Source: Candidatus Nitrosopumilus sp.
Lineage (GTDB): Archaea > Thermoproteota > Nitrososphaeria > Nitrososphaerales > Nitrosopumilaceae
DNA: 64,000 nt
Assembly: GCA_025699075.1 (NCBI GenBank)
Contig: JAILWG010000001.1
Coordinates: 62,001-126,000, forward strand
Reading direction: 5' to 3'
The position numbers and the translations under genes are program-made. Shown one piece after another: positions 16,022-24,333 of this stretch (position 1 is its first letter; each line of letters opens with the position of its first letter). The notes beneath the pieces were generated by a model. It was not told the DNA's origin. It saw only the letters and a list, made by a program, of their open reading frames with translations, and did not search any database.

Positions 16022-17833
16022 TTGACCATATCGGATCTTAAACAATCTCCACCTGATTCTGTAAAATCCAAAATAAATTGGGCTAGAATTGAGGAGGCTG
16101 ATAATTTTGCCAAAACTGTGAAACTATTCCGTCAGGGAAAATATGATGAGGATAGTTTTAGACGATTTAGGCTTCAGCATGGTGCTTATGGTACCAGAAT
16201 GACTGGTGATTATGCAATGGTCAGAATCAAACTCCCTGCAGGAGAAATTTATCCTGATCAAATTGAAAAAATATCTCAACTTAGTGAACAATACTCTATA
16301 GGTAGTGCACACTTTTCCACAAGAGAAAATCTTCAACTTCATTGGGTGATCCTTGAAGATGTATCTGAAATATTTCGAGGTCTTGCAGAAGTTGGATTGA
16401 CATCAAGGGAAGCATGTGGTAATTCTGTCAGAAATGTAATGTGTAGTCCTTTATCTGGTGTTTGTCCTGATGAAGAATTTGATTCAACTCCTTACGCCCT
16501 TGCAACTGCTCGATTCTTTTTACGAAACCCTATGGCTCAAAACTTGCCTAGAAAATTCAAATTTAATTTTACTTGTTGTGAAAAACATGGAATGGTAAGA
16601 ATTGTTGATGTAGGATTAATTCCACAAATTAGAGAAATTGATGGTTCTCCTCAAAGAGGATTCAAAATTTTCCTTGGGGGTGGATTAGGAAACAAATCTT
16701 TTGTGGGTCATCAACTTGAAGACTTTACTCCTGAAGAAGACTTGCTTTACACTTCAATTGCTGTAATGAGAATCTTTGATAGGCTAGGTGACAGAAAAAA
16801 TCTTGCAAGAAATAGAATGCGTTATCTTGTAAATGATATGGGTTGGGAGAAATTCCAAAACCTTGTCTTTATGGAAAGAGCTGTAGTCAGAGCTACTCAA
16901 TCAGTAATTACTCAATTAGATGTTGATCACACTCCAAATGAAATTAAACGACCAATTCGTATTTCTGATGAAAGTGGAGGTGATACTACTCCTGACGGAT
17001 ATGCTAGATGGCTTAAAACAAATACAGTAAAACAATCTCAATCTGATTACCGCTCAGTATTTCTTACTCTTGAAGCAGGTGATATCACTGCTAGTCAGCT
17101 TTATGCGTTGGCTGATGTCATTCGTAACTTTTCCTCTGAAGGCAAGGCTCGATCTGGGTTTAATCAAAATATTGCTTTACGTTATGTACATGAAGATGAT
17201 TTACCTCGTTTGTACTCCAAACTTATAGAGGTGGGTTTGGCAAAATCTGGTGCCTTAACAATGACTGCTCCTATTGGTTGTTCTGGAACTACTTCTTGTA
17301 ACCTTGCATTAACAAACTCTCACAGACTTGCAAAAGAGATCCAAAGAAAATTCCTTGAGTTAAAACTCGATGAAGATGATGATCTCAGTGATTCTTCTAT
17401 TAAGATAAGCGGTTGTCCAAATTCATGTGGACAACATGGAATTGCCACTATTGGATTCTTTGGAGGTGGTGGACGTGTTGGAAAAGACATGTATGCAAAC
17501 TATCAGATGTCGATAGGCGGACGTTCTGATGGTGATACTATGTTGGGACAAACACTTCTTAGAGTTCCTGCAAAAAGAGTAATTCCTGTAATCTTGAAAA
17601 TTATTGAAATTTTCAAGGAAAATAAAAAATCTGGTGACACTTTAAAAACTTGGATTCATAGAGTTGTTAATGGCAATGAAGACTCTGCAATCAAATCTAT
17701 TGCAGATATTAAAAAAATTCTTGAACCATTAATTATTCCTCCAACCATCGAAGAAGATCCTGACTTTTACTTAGATTATGGAAGTGATACCAGCTATCAC
17801 ACCAAGACTGGAAAGGGTGAATGTGCCGCTTGA
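16022..17833 (+). CDS. Siroheme nitrite/sulfite reductase
   Basis: 603 residues, the ferredoxin-dependent NirA/Sir family. Two half-domains repeat (about 30-300 and 330-560). The 4Fe-4S/siroheme ligands are Cys420, Cys426, Cys465 and Cys469 in the family pattern CX5C...CX3C (GCSGTTSC and GCPNSCGQHG). It performs six-electron reduction of nitrite to ammonia or sulfite to sulfide. The overlapping rhodanese gene points towards sulfur assimilation; the substrate is not decidable by eye. TTG start; the downstream gene begins 13 bases inside its 3' end. Confidence 0.93.
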   Translation: MTISDLKQSPPDSVKSKINWARIEEADNFAKTVKLFRQGKYDEDSFRRFRLQHGAYGTRMTGDYAMVRIKLPAGEIYPDQIEKISQLSEQYSIGSAHFSTRENLQLHWVILEDVSEIFRGLAEVGLTSREACGNSVRNVMCSPLSGVCPDEEFDSTPYALATARFFLRNPMAQNLPRKFKFNFTCCEKHGMVRIVDVGLIPQIREIDGSPQRGFKIFLGGGLGNKSFVGHQLEDFTPEEDLLYTSIAVMRIFDRLGDRKNLARNRMRYLVNDMGWEKFQNLVFMERAVVRATQSVITQLDVDHTPNEIKRPIRISDESGGDTTPDGYARWLKTNTVKQSQSDYRSVFLTLEAGDITASQLYALADVIRNFSSEGKARSGFNQNIALRYVHEDDLPRLYSKLIEVGLAKSGALTMTAPIGCSGTTSCNLALTNSHRLAKEIQRKFLELKLDEDDDLSDSSIKISGCPNSCGQHGIATIGFFGGGGRVGKDMYANYQMSIGGRSDGDTMLGQTLLRVPAKRVIPVILKIIEIFKENKKSGDTLKTWIHRVVNGNEDSAIKSIADIKKILEPLIIPPTIEEDPDFYLDYGSDTSYHTKTGKGECAA

Positions 17834-18627
17834 CCGATTTTGAAAATGTCACAACTGATGTAGACTCTTTACGTTCAGAAATCCGAGACAAAAGTGTAAG
17901 AGTGATTGATGTCAGAAGAGAAGGAGATTACAAGCAAGATCATATTCCATCTGCTGTAAATTTACCTCTTGCAAATCTCTTGTCTGATGATAGTCCTGAA
18001 CGTGTTTTGAAATTAATCAATTCTATGGGAATAGATGATCAAACCCCTGTTGTGGTTTATGATGATACGTTTGGTGCTTTGGCATCACGAGTTGCTTGGA
18101 CGTTGGAGTATTTGGGTCATTCAGATGTAACTTTGCTTGAAACAACTTATAGTCATTGGAAGTCTCTTGGATTGGAAAATGATTCTAATGTACCTGAAAT
18201 TCAAACTAAGGAACATTCCATGAATCTTCAACCCGATATTTTGGCTACTTCTGATTATCTTGAAACTGCAAAAACTCGAGATGATGTGATATTGATTGAT
18301 AATAGAGAGAGGTTAAATTTTCTTGAACAGCATATTCCTGGAGCAATTAGCCTGCCTTATCGAACTTTGGCTTCAAATGATAAAATTTTACGCTCAAAAG
18401 AAGATATGAAAAGATTATTGGAAAATCGAGGTATTACAGGTAATTCTGAAATAATCACTTACTGTGGCAGTGTTGGAACTCTTTCTGGTTTGGCATACTA
18501 TGCCCTAAAATCTGCTGGATTGCCAAATGCAAAACTATACGTTCGTTCCTTCAAAGAATGGAAAAAACTAGAAAAACCTACTGAAAAACAAGAAGACGCT
18601 AGTTATTGGGATCTCTCTGCTGAGTGA
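17821..18627 (+). CDS. Two-domain rhodanese sulfurtransferase
   Basis: 268 residues with two rhodanese domains. The N-terminal domain (about 10-130) has Asp in place of the catalytic Cys (VVYDDTFGALASR), the usual inactive half. The C-terminal domain (about 145-255) has the active loop with Cys215 in TYCGSVGTL. It transfers sulfane sulfur to thiols or cyanide. Start ATG overlaps the reductase gene; a TTG at 17830 is an alternative. Coupling with the siroheme reductase suggests handling of its sulfur product or substrate. Confidence 0.92.
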   Translation: MCRLTDFENVTTDVDSLRSEIRDKSVRVIDVRREGDYKQDHIPSAVNLPLANLLSDDSPERVLKLINSMGIDDQTPVVVYDDTFGALASRVAWTLEYLGHSDVTLLETTYSHWKSLGLENDSNVPEIQTKEHSMNLQPDILATSDYLETAKTRDDVILIDNRERLNFLEQHIPGAISLPYRTLASNDKILRSKEDMKRLLENRGITGNSEIITYCGSVGTLSGLAYYALKSAGLPNAKLYVRSFKEWKKLEKPTEKQEDASYWDLSAE

Positions 18628-19764
18628 TTAGGATATTTCGTTTCTAAGTTTTTTTGTCACTGTTCCTTCAATGTTATCAAACAGAACAATCATTTTCTCT
18701 TTGTTATCAATCAAATAGTCTACGCCTCTGTCTTTTAATCTAATTTTCCATAATCTGATTTCTCTATGTTCATCAAAGAAATTTTCTATCATTTGTTCTC
18801 CTGATTTTTTAGGATCTATGAATTCCTCAAAAATATCAATTGTTTTTTCAATGTCTTCTTCTTCAATTGCTTCTTTAACTGATTGAATAGCTTGACTGAG
18901 TTGTTTCAAATTCTTTACTGGTTTAGGTAATGTTTTCTTAGTGAGTCCAAACAACCCTTTCTTTTCTTTACCTAGTTTTTCTGCAATGTTGTCTGCAAGA
19001 TCATATATTGGAATTCTGCTTAGACCGTCTCGTTTTTCATTTTGTACGATTAATCCTTTCTCTAACAGTTTTTTCAAAGCATTTTCTGCATCAATTTTAT
19101 CTAGAAATGTTGTCCAAACAATTGCTCCTATTGTATGATATCCTTGTCTAATTGATTCTAAGACTACGACTTCTTGAATTCTTTTGAATCCTTCTTCAAT
19201 TCTTACATTCATGAAGTCTTTGTCTCTAATTGATTTTCTTGCATTTTTAACATCAATTTCTATTGAACGTTTTAGTGATTCTAATGATTCTGGAACTTGA
19301 TTTAGTAATGATAAGAAACAAGCTTGATTATACCATGCCATTCCATATGTTGGATCTGATTCAATTGCTTTCTGAACTGCATCCAGAGCTTTAGAATAAT
19401 TTTTTTGCTCATAATGCACTAATCCCTTTAGATTCCAAGCTTCCGGATTTGTTACATCAATTTCTAAAATTTTATCATAGACTCTTAGTGCTTCAGGATA
19501 ATCATCTAAATGGAATCTTGCATATCCTATTTTCATCAAAGTCTCGACATTATCTGGTTCAATTCTTAGAGCCTGTTCAAAAACTTCTATGGCATCTTCT
19601 AATTTTTCATCTGCCATCAGATTTACTCCTTTTTTAAATAATTTTTTTCGATTATAATCTACATCCACCAAACTTCTTTCTTTAGGGATTGTTTCGTCTG
19701 GCTTTGATTCTTTACTCTTTATTTCCTCTAAATCCTTTGATTTCCTTCCAAACGGTTTCTTCAC
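18628..19764 (-). CDS. TPR-repeat protein with C-terminal helical region
   Basis: 378 residues. After a basic N-terminus, four TPR units cover about 35-170 (for example LMADEKLEDAIEVFEQALRI, PDNVETLMKIGYARFHLDDY, NPEAWNLKGLVHYEQKNYSK). The remainder (190-378) includes a possible winged-helix-like segment (YHTIGAIVWTTFLDKIDAEN) and a charged C-terminus. No membrane segment. It should be a protein-protein scaffold; target unknown. Convergent with the rhodanese gene, the stop codons nearly touching. Confidence 0.82.
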   Translation of the reverse strand: MKKPFGRKSKDLEEIKSKESKPDETIPKERSLVDVDYNRKKLFKKGVNLMADEKLEDAIEVFEQALRIEPDNVETLMKIGYARFHLDDYPEALRVYDKILEIDVTNPEAWNLKGLVHYEQKNYSKALDAVQKAIESDPTYGMAWYNQACFLSLLNQVPESLESLKRSIEIDVKNARKSIRDKDFMNVRIEEGFKRIQEVVVLESIRQGYHTIGAIVWTTFLDKIDAENALKKLLEKGLIVQNEKRDGLSRIPIYDLADNIAEKLGKEKKGLFGLTKKTLPKPVKNLKQLSQAIQSVKEAIEEEDIEKTIDIFEEFIDPKKSGEQMIENFFDEHREIRLWKIRLKDRGVDYLIDNKEKMIVLFDNIEGTVTKKLRNEIS

Positions 19765-19868
19765 AGCTCAATTAGGCGTTTTATCTAGATAAATACCAAC
19801 CTTAATCGAGCCTAGTGCTGTCTGCGCTGAATTTCAAATAAGATTAAGCGATCTAAATACAGAAATAC

Positions 19869-21518
19869 TTGAAATATACACAAACGATTGTGTCATCTCA
19901 GCCACGATTAGAAGTTCAAGGGCAGGCACCTTTTAAACAATCAGGTGTCTACGAAGTTCAAATTGCAATTACTGATAATCAGCCATCTGATGATGCCATT
20001 CGAACAAAACAATTTTCATCTTTATGGAGGGGAAATTTTCATCTCAGAGTAAAAGATGGAATATTTTCTGAAACTCTTGGTTCTCCTACAAATCCACTTC
20101 CGTCATCTATAGCCAACCTTGATAAAATTTGGATTGTTGTCACTGATTTATTTTCATCATTGCATTCTGTTTTTGATGTTTCTCTAACAAAATCTTCTCC
20201 GTCTGAAAGAAAACCTGAATCTACTACTGAAACAAAAACAATTTCTGATGTTCCTAAACCACAACGTTCTACAAAAACAGATGTCGTTGAAAGATCTAGT
20301 TCTGTTGGCTCCCAAGGTGACAAAGGTCCTACTGGTCCACCTGGTCCAATCGGTGACAAAGGTCCACCTGGTCCACCAGGGCAACAAGGTCCAATGGGAA
20401 ACAAAGGTCCTGAAGGTCCACCTGGTCCACCCGGCGACAAAGGTTCAACAGGTGACAAAGGTCCACAGGGTGACAAAGGAATTTCTGGCGATAAAGGATT
20501 AACTGGAGATAAAGGAATTACTGGTGATAAAGGAGATAAAGGTGACAAAGGAATTTCAGGTCCACCAGGTGACAAAGGAGAAAAAGGTTCAACAGGTCCT
20601 CTTGGCGACAAAGGTCCTACTGGATTAAAAGGCCCTCTTGGTGACAAAGGAGAAAAAGGTCCTACAGGTCCTGTGGGTGACAAAGGTTCAACTGGATTAA
20701 GAGGTGTCCCTGGAGAAAAAGGCGACAAGGGCCCACAAGGTGTACCTGGCGATAAAGGATTAACAGGTCCAACAGGTCCGCCCGGAGAAAAAGGTCCTAC
20801 TGGATTATCTGGTGTTCAAGGAGAAAAAGGAATTCAAGGTGGTCCTGGTCCAATCGGCGAGAAAGGTCCAATCGGTCCAATCGGCGACAAGGGTCCATTA
20901 GGTCCACCCGGTCCTCTTGGCGATAAAGGATTAACAGGTCCTACAGGTCCTCTTGGCTCTCAAGGTGACAAAGGTCCACTGGGTCCAATGGGAGAAAAAG
21001 GAAACAAAGGTCCTGAAGGTCCATTAGGAGAAAAAGGTCCACAAGGCCCACAAGGTCCAGCTGGTTCTAAAGGATTAACCGGAGTTCCTGGTCCTCAAGG
21101 AGAAAAAGGAGAAAAAGGTTCAGTTGGTCCACTAGGAGAAAAAGGTCCTACTGGTCCAATCGGTCCACCCGGCGACAAAGGTCCACAAGGCCCACAAGGT
21201 TCTCAAGGTGAACGTGGAACAACAGGTCCTTCTGGAGAAAAAGGTCCACAAGGTCCACAGGGAATTCAGGGTCCTCAAGGTGAACGTGGCCCCACCGGTC
21301 CTATCGGCTCAATCGGCGAACAAGGTCCAGTTGGAGGACAAGGCCCAGTAGGTCCTGCAGGTCCAAGAGGTCCACCTGGTCCACCTGGAGAAAAAGGTCC
21401 ATCTGGAGGTATGTCTTCAGAACAAAAAGCAATTTTCAAAGATTTGTTGGAGATACTTACCAACAAAAATATCATTACAACTGAAGAACAGATTAAATTA
21501 ATGAGTTATCTCTATTGA
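19869..21518 (+). CDS. Collagen-like Gly-X-Y repeat protein
   Basis: 549 residues in three parts. Residues 1-110 form a beta-rich domain ([29 protein letters not shown]) like the N-terminal domains of bacterial and phage collagen-like fibre proteins. Residues 110-146 are a Ser/Thr/Lys linker. From 147 to about 513 there are some 122 uninterrupted Gly-X-Y triplets rich in [12 protein letters not shown] and GPQ. The last 35 residues are helical ([20 protein letters not shown]) and could trimerise. No signal peptide or membrane segment is visible, so export is unclear. TTG start; GTG at 19890 is possible. Confidence 0.9.
   Translation: MKYTQTIVSSQPRLEVQGQAPFKQSGVYEVQIAITDNQPSDDAIRTKQFSSLWRGNFHLRVKDGIFSETLGSPTNPLPSSIANLDKIWIVVTDLFSSLHSVFDVSLTKSSPSERKPESTTETKTISDVPKPQRSTKTDVVERSSSVGSQGDKGPTGPPGPIGDKGPPGPPGQQGPMGNKGPEGPPGPPGDKGSTGDKGPQGDKGISGDKGLTGDKGITGDKGDKGDKGISGPPGDKGEKGSTGPLGDKGPTGLKGPLGDKGEKGPTGPVGDKGSTGLRGVPGEKGDKGPQGVPGDKGLTGPTGPPGEKGPTGLSGVQGEKGIQGGPGPIGEKGPIGPIGDKGPLGPPGPLGDKGLTGPTGPLGSQGDKGPLGPMGEKGNKGPEGPLGEKGPQGPQGPAGSKGLTGVPGPQGEKGEKGSVGPLGEKGPTGPIGPPGDKGPQGPQGSQGERGTTGPSGEKGPQGPQGIQGPQGERGPTGPIGSIGEQGPVGGQGPVGPAGPRGPPGPPGEKGPSGGMSSEQKAIFKDLLEILTNKNIITTEEQIKLMSYLY
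20307..21407 (+). repeat. Collagen Gly-X-Y coding repeat tract
   Basis: About 1.1 kb of degenerate 9-base periodicity (GGT-CCA-NNN / GGT-GAC-AAA units). Identical short blocks such as GGTGACAAAGG recur many times. The tract is GC-richer than its surroundings and would promote slippage and recombination, so its length may vary between strains. The opposite strand carries a long Pro-rich open frame that is only a by-product of the repeat. Confidence 0.9.
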
Positions 21519-21544
21519 GATATAATTTATAATTTAAAAATTCG

Positions 21545-21685
21545 TTATTTTAAGAATTCATTATCTGGTTCTGTGTTTGTAAGTGATTTCTTTTTCTTAA
21601 TCTTAAAATTGATTTCTTTCAAAAGATTTTCTTTTTCTTCTTTTAGCATTTTTATGATTTCTTCTTTATCTTTATTTCCAGACAT
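21545..21685 (-). CDS. 46-aa Lys-rich helical peptide
   Basis: Starts MSGNKDKEEIIKMLKEEK, continues as a Lys/Glu helix with leucines and ends with a short polar tail. No cysteines. The charged amphipathic pattern suggests a short coiled coil. It lies between the collagen-like gene (convergent) and the H1-like gene (same strand, upstream). Function unknown. Confidence 0.5.
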   Translation of the reverse strand: MSGNKDKEEIIKMLKEEKENLLKEINFKIKKKKSLTNTEPDNEFLK

Positions 21686-21834
21686 GTGGATTGAATTTTT
21701 GTCATATTCTTAATAATATTAAATCTTGTATTGTTTTTTCTTTAAATCAAAATCTATAGTATTCACTGTTTTAGAATTTAGAAAAATGGAAACAATACGT
21801 CGTCTTTTTGACGATTGTTAATTTGTTGACGATA

Positions 21835-22155
21835 TTATCGTCTTTTAGCTGCCTTTCTCTTTGGAGCTGCTGCTTTCTTTGCTGCAGTTCTTCTCTTTGG
21901 AGCGGCTTTGCGTTTTGGTGCTGCCTTTCTCTTTGGAGCTGCTGCTTTCTTTGCTGCAGTTCTTCTCTTTGGAGCTGCTGCTTTCTTTGCTGCAGTTCTT
22001 CTCTTTGGAGCGGCTTTGCGTTTTGGTGCTGCCTTTCTCTTTGGAGCTGCTGCTTTCTTTGCTGCAGTTTTTCTAGTAGCTTTTCTTTTTGGAGCTGCAC
22101 TGGTAGATTTTTTAGTTGATCTACGTTTAGTTGCAGCTTTTCTTTTTGTAGCCAT
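21835..22155 (-). CDS. H1-like Lys/Ala/Arg/Pro repeat protein
   Basis: 106 residues built almost wholly from KRKAAP, KRRTAAKKAAAP and related units, starting MATKRKAATKRRSTKKS. Very high positive charge with Pro-spaced AAKKAAAPK motifs resembles eukaryotic histone H1 tails and bacterial Hc1/AlgP-type DNA compaction proteins. It has no acidic residues, cysteines or globular domain. DNA (or RNA) condensation is the natural inference. The gene itself consists of near-identical DNA repeats. It is a real gene rather than a shadow because only this frame gives the expected basic repeat with a clean ATG and stop. Confidence 0.75.
   Translation of the reverse strand: MATKRKAATKRRSTKKSTSAAPKRKATRKTAAKKAAAPKRKAAPKRKAAPKRRTAAKKAAAPKRRTAAKKAAAPKRKAAPKRKAAPKRRTAAKKAAAPKRKAAKRR
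21846..22075 (-). repeat. Tandem DNA repeats inside the H1-like gene
   Basis: Blocks of 36 and about 100 bases recur almost exactly; for example TCTTTGGAGCTGCTGCTTTC occurs at about 21859, 21931, 21967 and 22039. The larger unit contains one KRKAAPKRKAAP plus one KRRTAAKKAAAP module. The near-identity at third codon positions indicates recent expansion or homogenisation. Confidence 0.85.
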
Positions 22156-22437
22156 ACAGAAACCGCATTTTCATCGTTTTTCAGTGGTTAAACTAAAAAA
22201 ATTTACACAAATTGATTACAATTTCTCAAGTAATTTTTTTATTTTTTTATTTTATTTTGATCGTATTTTTTTCTATTACAATTTTTTTCAGTTTATCTTC
22301 AGTTTGTTTCCCAAAAAATAGATCAATTGCATTGAATTTTGCGCGTAAAAAAGTACTTTTAATCGAAATCTGCTGTTTGATTTCATTTTTTAAAATTATT
22401 GCTACAAAATTTCTAAAATTTTATGATCTCTTTTTGA

Positions 22438-23547
22438 TTACACGCCACGTCTTTTGATGATAGTAAGCACATCTTCATCAACTAAGACATGATTTAATCC
22501 AACTCTCTGTCCTGCAAATTTTACACTTTTCCCCCAAACCAAAGCGTATCTGAATTCTCTTCTCAATCTTCTATGCATCTTATTACAAATATCTTCCACG
22601 GTGTCTCCCTCTCTTGCAATAAATGGTTCTTTGAAATCTGTTTCACCACCTTTGGGGCGCATGTAGATCCTGATGAATTTCAATTTCTCGTAGATTTTTT
22701 CTTTGAGTAAGTCGATGTTGGTATCAGAATTTGCAGACACCTCTATTACATCTGATTTAATTTTTGTTTTCAAATCTTTTAGAAACTCTTTATCTACTAA
22801 ATCGATTTTATTTAGAACTGTAAGAGCTTTTGAATAACTAATGTTTCCTGCGATATGATCAGCTAATTGCTCAGATGTTATGTCTTCTCTAATGACAACT
22901 CTGGCACTAACCAATCCATACAAATGTAAAATATCTTTAAGGTGTTTTTCTGTAATTTTTGTTAGTTTTACTTGCTGTGCAACTGCGATTCCTCCCATTG
23001 ATGCTTTTTCAATTGTGATATTTGGCGGTAATTGATTCAGTCTTATTCCTATGTTTCCTAATTCATTTGTCAAAACATCTTCGTGGTATGGTTGGAAGAC
23101 ATCCAATACCAATAAAACCAAGTCTGCGGTTCTAGCAACTGATAAAATTCTCTTGCCTAACCCTTTACCTGTGGATGCCCCTTTGATAATTCCTGGAAGG
23201 TCTAACACTTGGATTTTTGCACCTCTATATTCCATCATTCCTGGAACTACTGTTAGCGTTGTAAATTGAAAAGCTCCTACGGTGGATTTTGCTCCTGTCA
23301 TTTTATTTAGTAAAGTTGATTTTCCTACACTTGGTAATCCGATAAACACTACTGTTGCATCGCCACTGCGTCTTACGTCAAAGCCATCTTGCTTCATACC
23401 TGATTTTTTGGCAACTTCTGATTCTTGCTCTCTTTTCAGTTTCGCAATCTTTGCCTTTAGTAATCCGATATGGTGCTCAGTTGCTTTGTTAATCTGAGTT
23501 TTTGCCATTTCATCTTGAATGGCTTTAATTTTTTCAGGAATCCCCAA
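22438..23547 (-). CDS. DRG-family GTP-binding protein with TGS domain
   Basis: 369 residues of the Obg/DRG group. An N-terminal helical region (1-55) precedes the G domain: G1 GLPSVGKST near 70-78, G3 DLPG near 117-120, G4 NKID near 243-246. The C-terminal TGS domain runs about 290-369 (YMRPKGGETDFKEPFIAREG, then KFAGQRVGLNHVLVDEDV). Archaeal and eukaryotic DRG proteins bind ribosomes and assist translation. Length is normal. Stand-alone gene, divergent from the phosphoglycolate phosphatase. Confidence 0.93.
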   Translation of the reverse strand: MGIPEKIKAIQDEMAKTQINKATEHHIGLLKAKIAKLKREQESEVAKKSGMKQDGFDVRRSGDATVVFIGLPSVGKSTLLNKMTGAKSTVGAFQFTTLTVVPGMMEYRGAKIQVLDLPGIIKGASTGKGLGKRILSVARTADLVLLVLDVFQPYHEDVLTNELGNIGIRLNQLPPNITIEKASMGGIAVAQQVKLTKITEKHLKDILHLYGLVSARVVIREDITSEQLADHIAGNISYSKALTVLNKIDLVDKEFLKDLKTKIKSDVIEVSANSDTNIDLLKEKIYEKLKFIRIYMRPKGGETDFKEPFIAREGDTVEDICNKMHRRLRREFRYALVWGKSVKFAGQRVGLNHVLVDEDVLTIIKRRGV

Positions 23548-23635
23548 GATTGTTCAATTCTAATACATTCTTTTCAAATAAAACCGTATAACTTTAGTTA
23601 GTAGCAAATATTATTCGGTTCTAAAAACAATTTTT

Positions 23636-24331
23636 GTGAAAAAGAGAACGTTTGCAGTCGATATAGATGGCACTATCACCGAAAATGGTGGGGGTAGAAT
23701 TCATTTAGATGCTCTTGAAGCATTACGACGTTTAACCAATATGGGACATAACGTCATCTATGTTACAGGACGTTCTTCTATTGAGGGATACTTACTTTCT
23801 GTTTTTGGTGGAACTACAAAAATTGCTGTTGGTGAAAATGGTGGCTGCATTACATTTGACTCTGGTGACCACATGTTGTTGGGAAACATCGAAGAATGTA
23901 GAAATGCTTTTCAGATAATTAAAAACAATATTGATGGGGTAAAAGAAAAATCTGTTTTTCCAAGAATGACTGAAGTTGTTTTGGAGAGAACTTTTGATTT
24001 AGACCTTGCTAGAAAATTACTTTCTGAAAACAATATTCCTGTTGAATTATCTGACAGTCAATACGCGTATCACATTAATTCTTCTGGTATTGACAAAGGA
24101 ACAGGATTTACAAAAATTATGGAGAAATTATCTATTTCACGTGATGATGTGATTGCAATTGGTGATAGTGCAACTGATATTCCCTTGTTTAAAATATCTA
24201 AAACTAGTGTTGCTTTAGGTAATGCATCCGATCAGGTAAAATCTGAGGCATCTATGGTGGTATCTGCAAAAGCAGGGGATGGGGTTCTTGAGGCATTAGA
24301 TAAATTAACTCCTAAATTATCTGAGATATAA
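23636..24331 (+). CDS. HAD phosphatase, phosphoglycolate phosphatase-like
   Basis: 231 residues of the archaeal TA0175-type HAD IIB family. Motif I is AVDIDGTITENGG, motif II YVTGRS, and motif IV GDSATDIPLF. The C2B-type cap lies at about 85-155. Likely substrate is 2-phosphoglycolate, although these enzymes can act on several phosphomonoesters. GTG start. The argS gene follows two bases after the stop, so both are probably in one transcript. Confidence 0.87.
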   Translation: MKKRTFAVDIDGTITENGGGRIHLDALEALRRLTNMGHNVIYVTGRSSIEGYLLSVFGGTTKIAVGENGGCITFDSGDHMLLGNIEECRNAFQIIKNNIDGVKEKSVFPRMTEVVLERTFDLDLARKLLSENNIPVELSDSQYAYHINSSGIDKGTGFTKIMEKLSISRDDVIAIGDSATDIPLFKISKTSVALGNASDQVKSEASMVVSAKAGDGVLEALDKLTPKLSEI

Positions 24332-24333
24332 TC

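Noticed and set aside
20039-20728. Long minus-strand frame of 229 codons rich in Pro, Gly and Ser
   Set aside because: It is the antisense of the Gly-X-Y repeat (GGT-CCA becomes TGG-ACC and so on). It has no domain beyond the repeat and disappears outside the repeat tract.
21808-22321. Leu/Phe/Cys-rich frames opposite the H1-like gene
   Set aside because: These are antisense of the basic repeats; their low-complexity hydrophobic strings follow directly from it, and no start signal is present.
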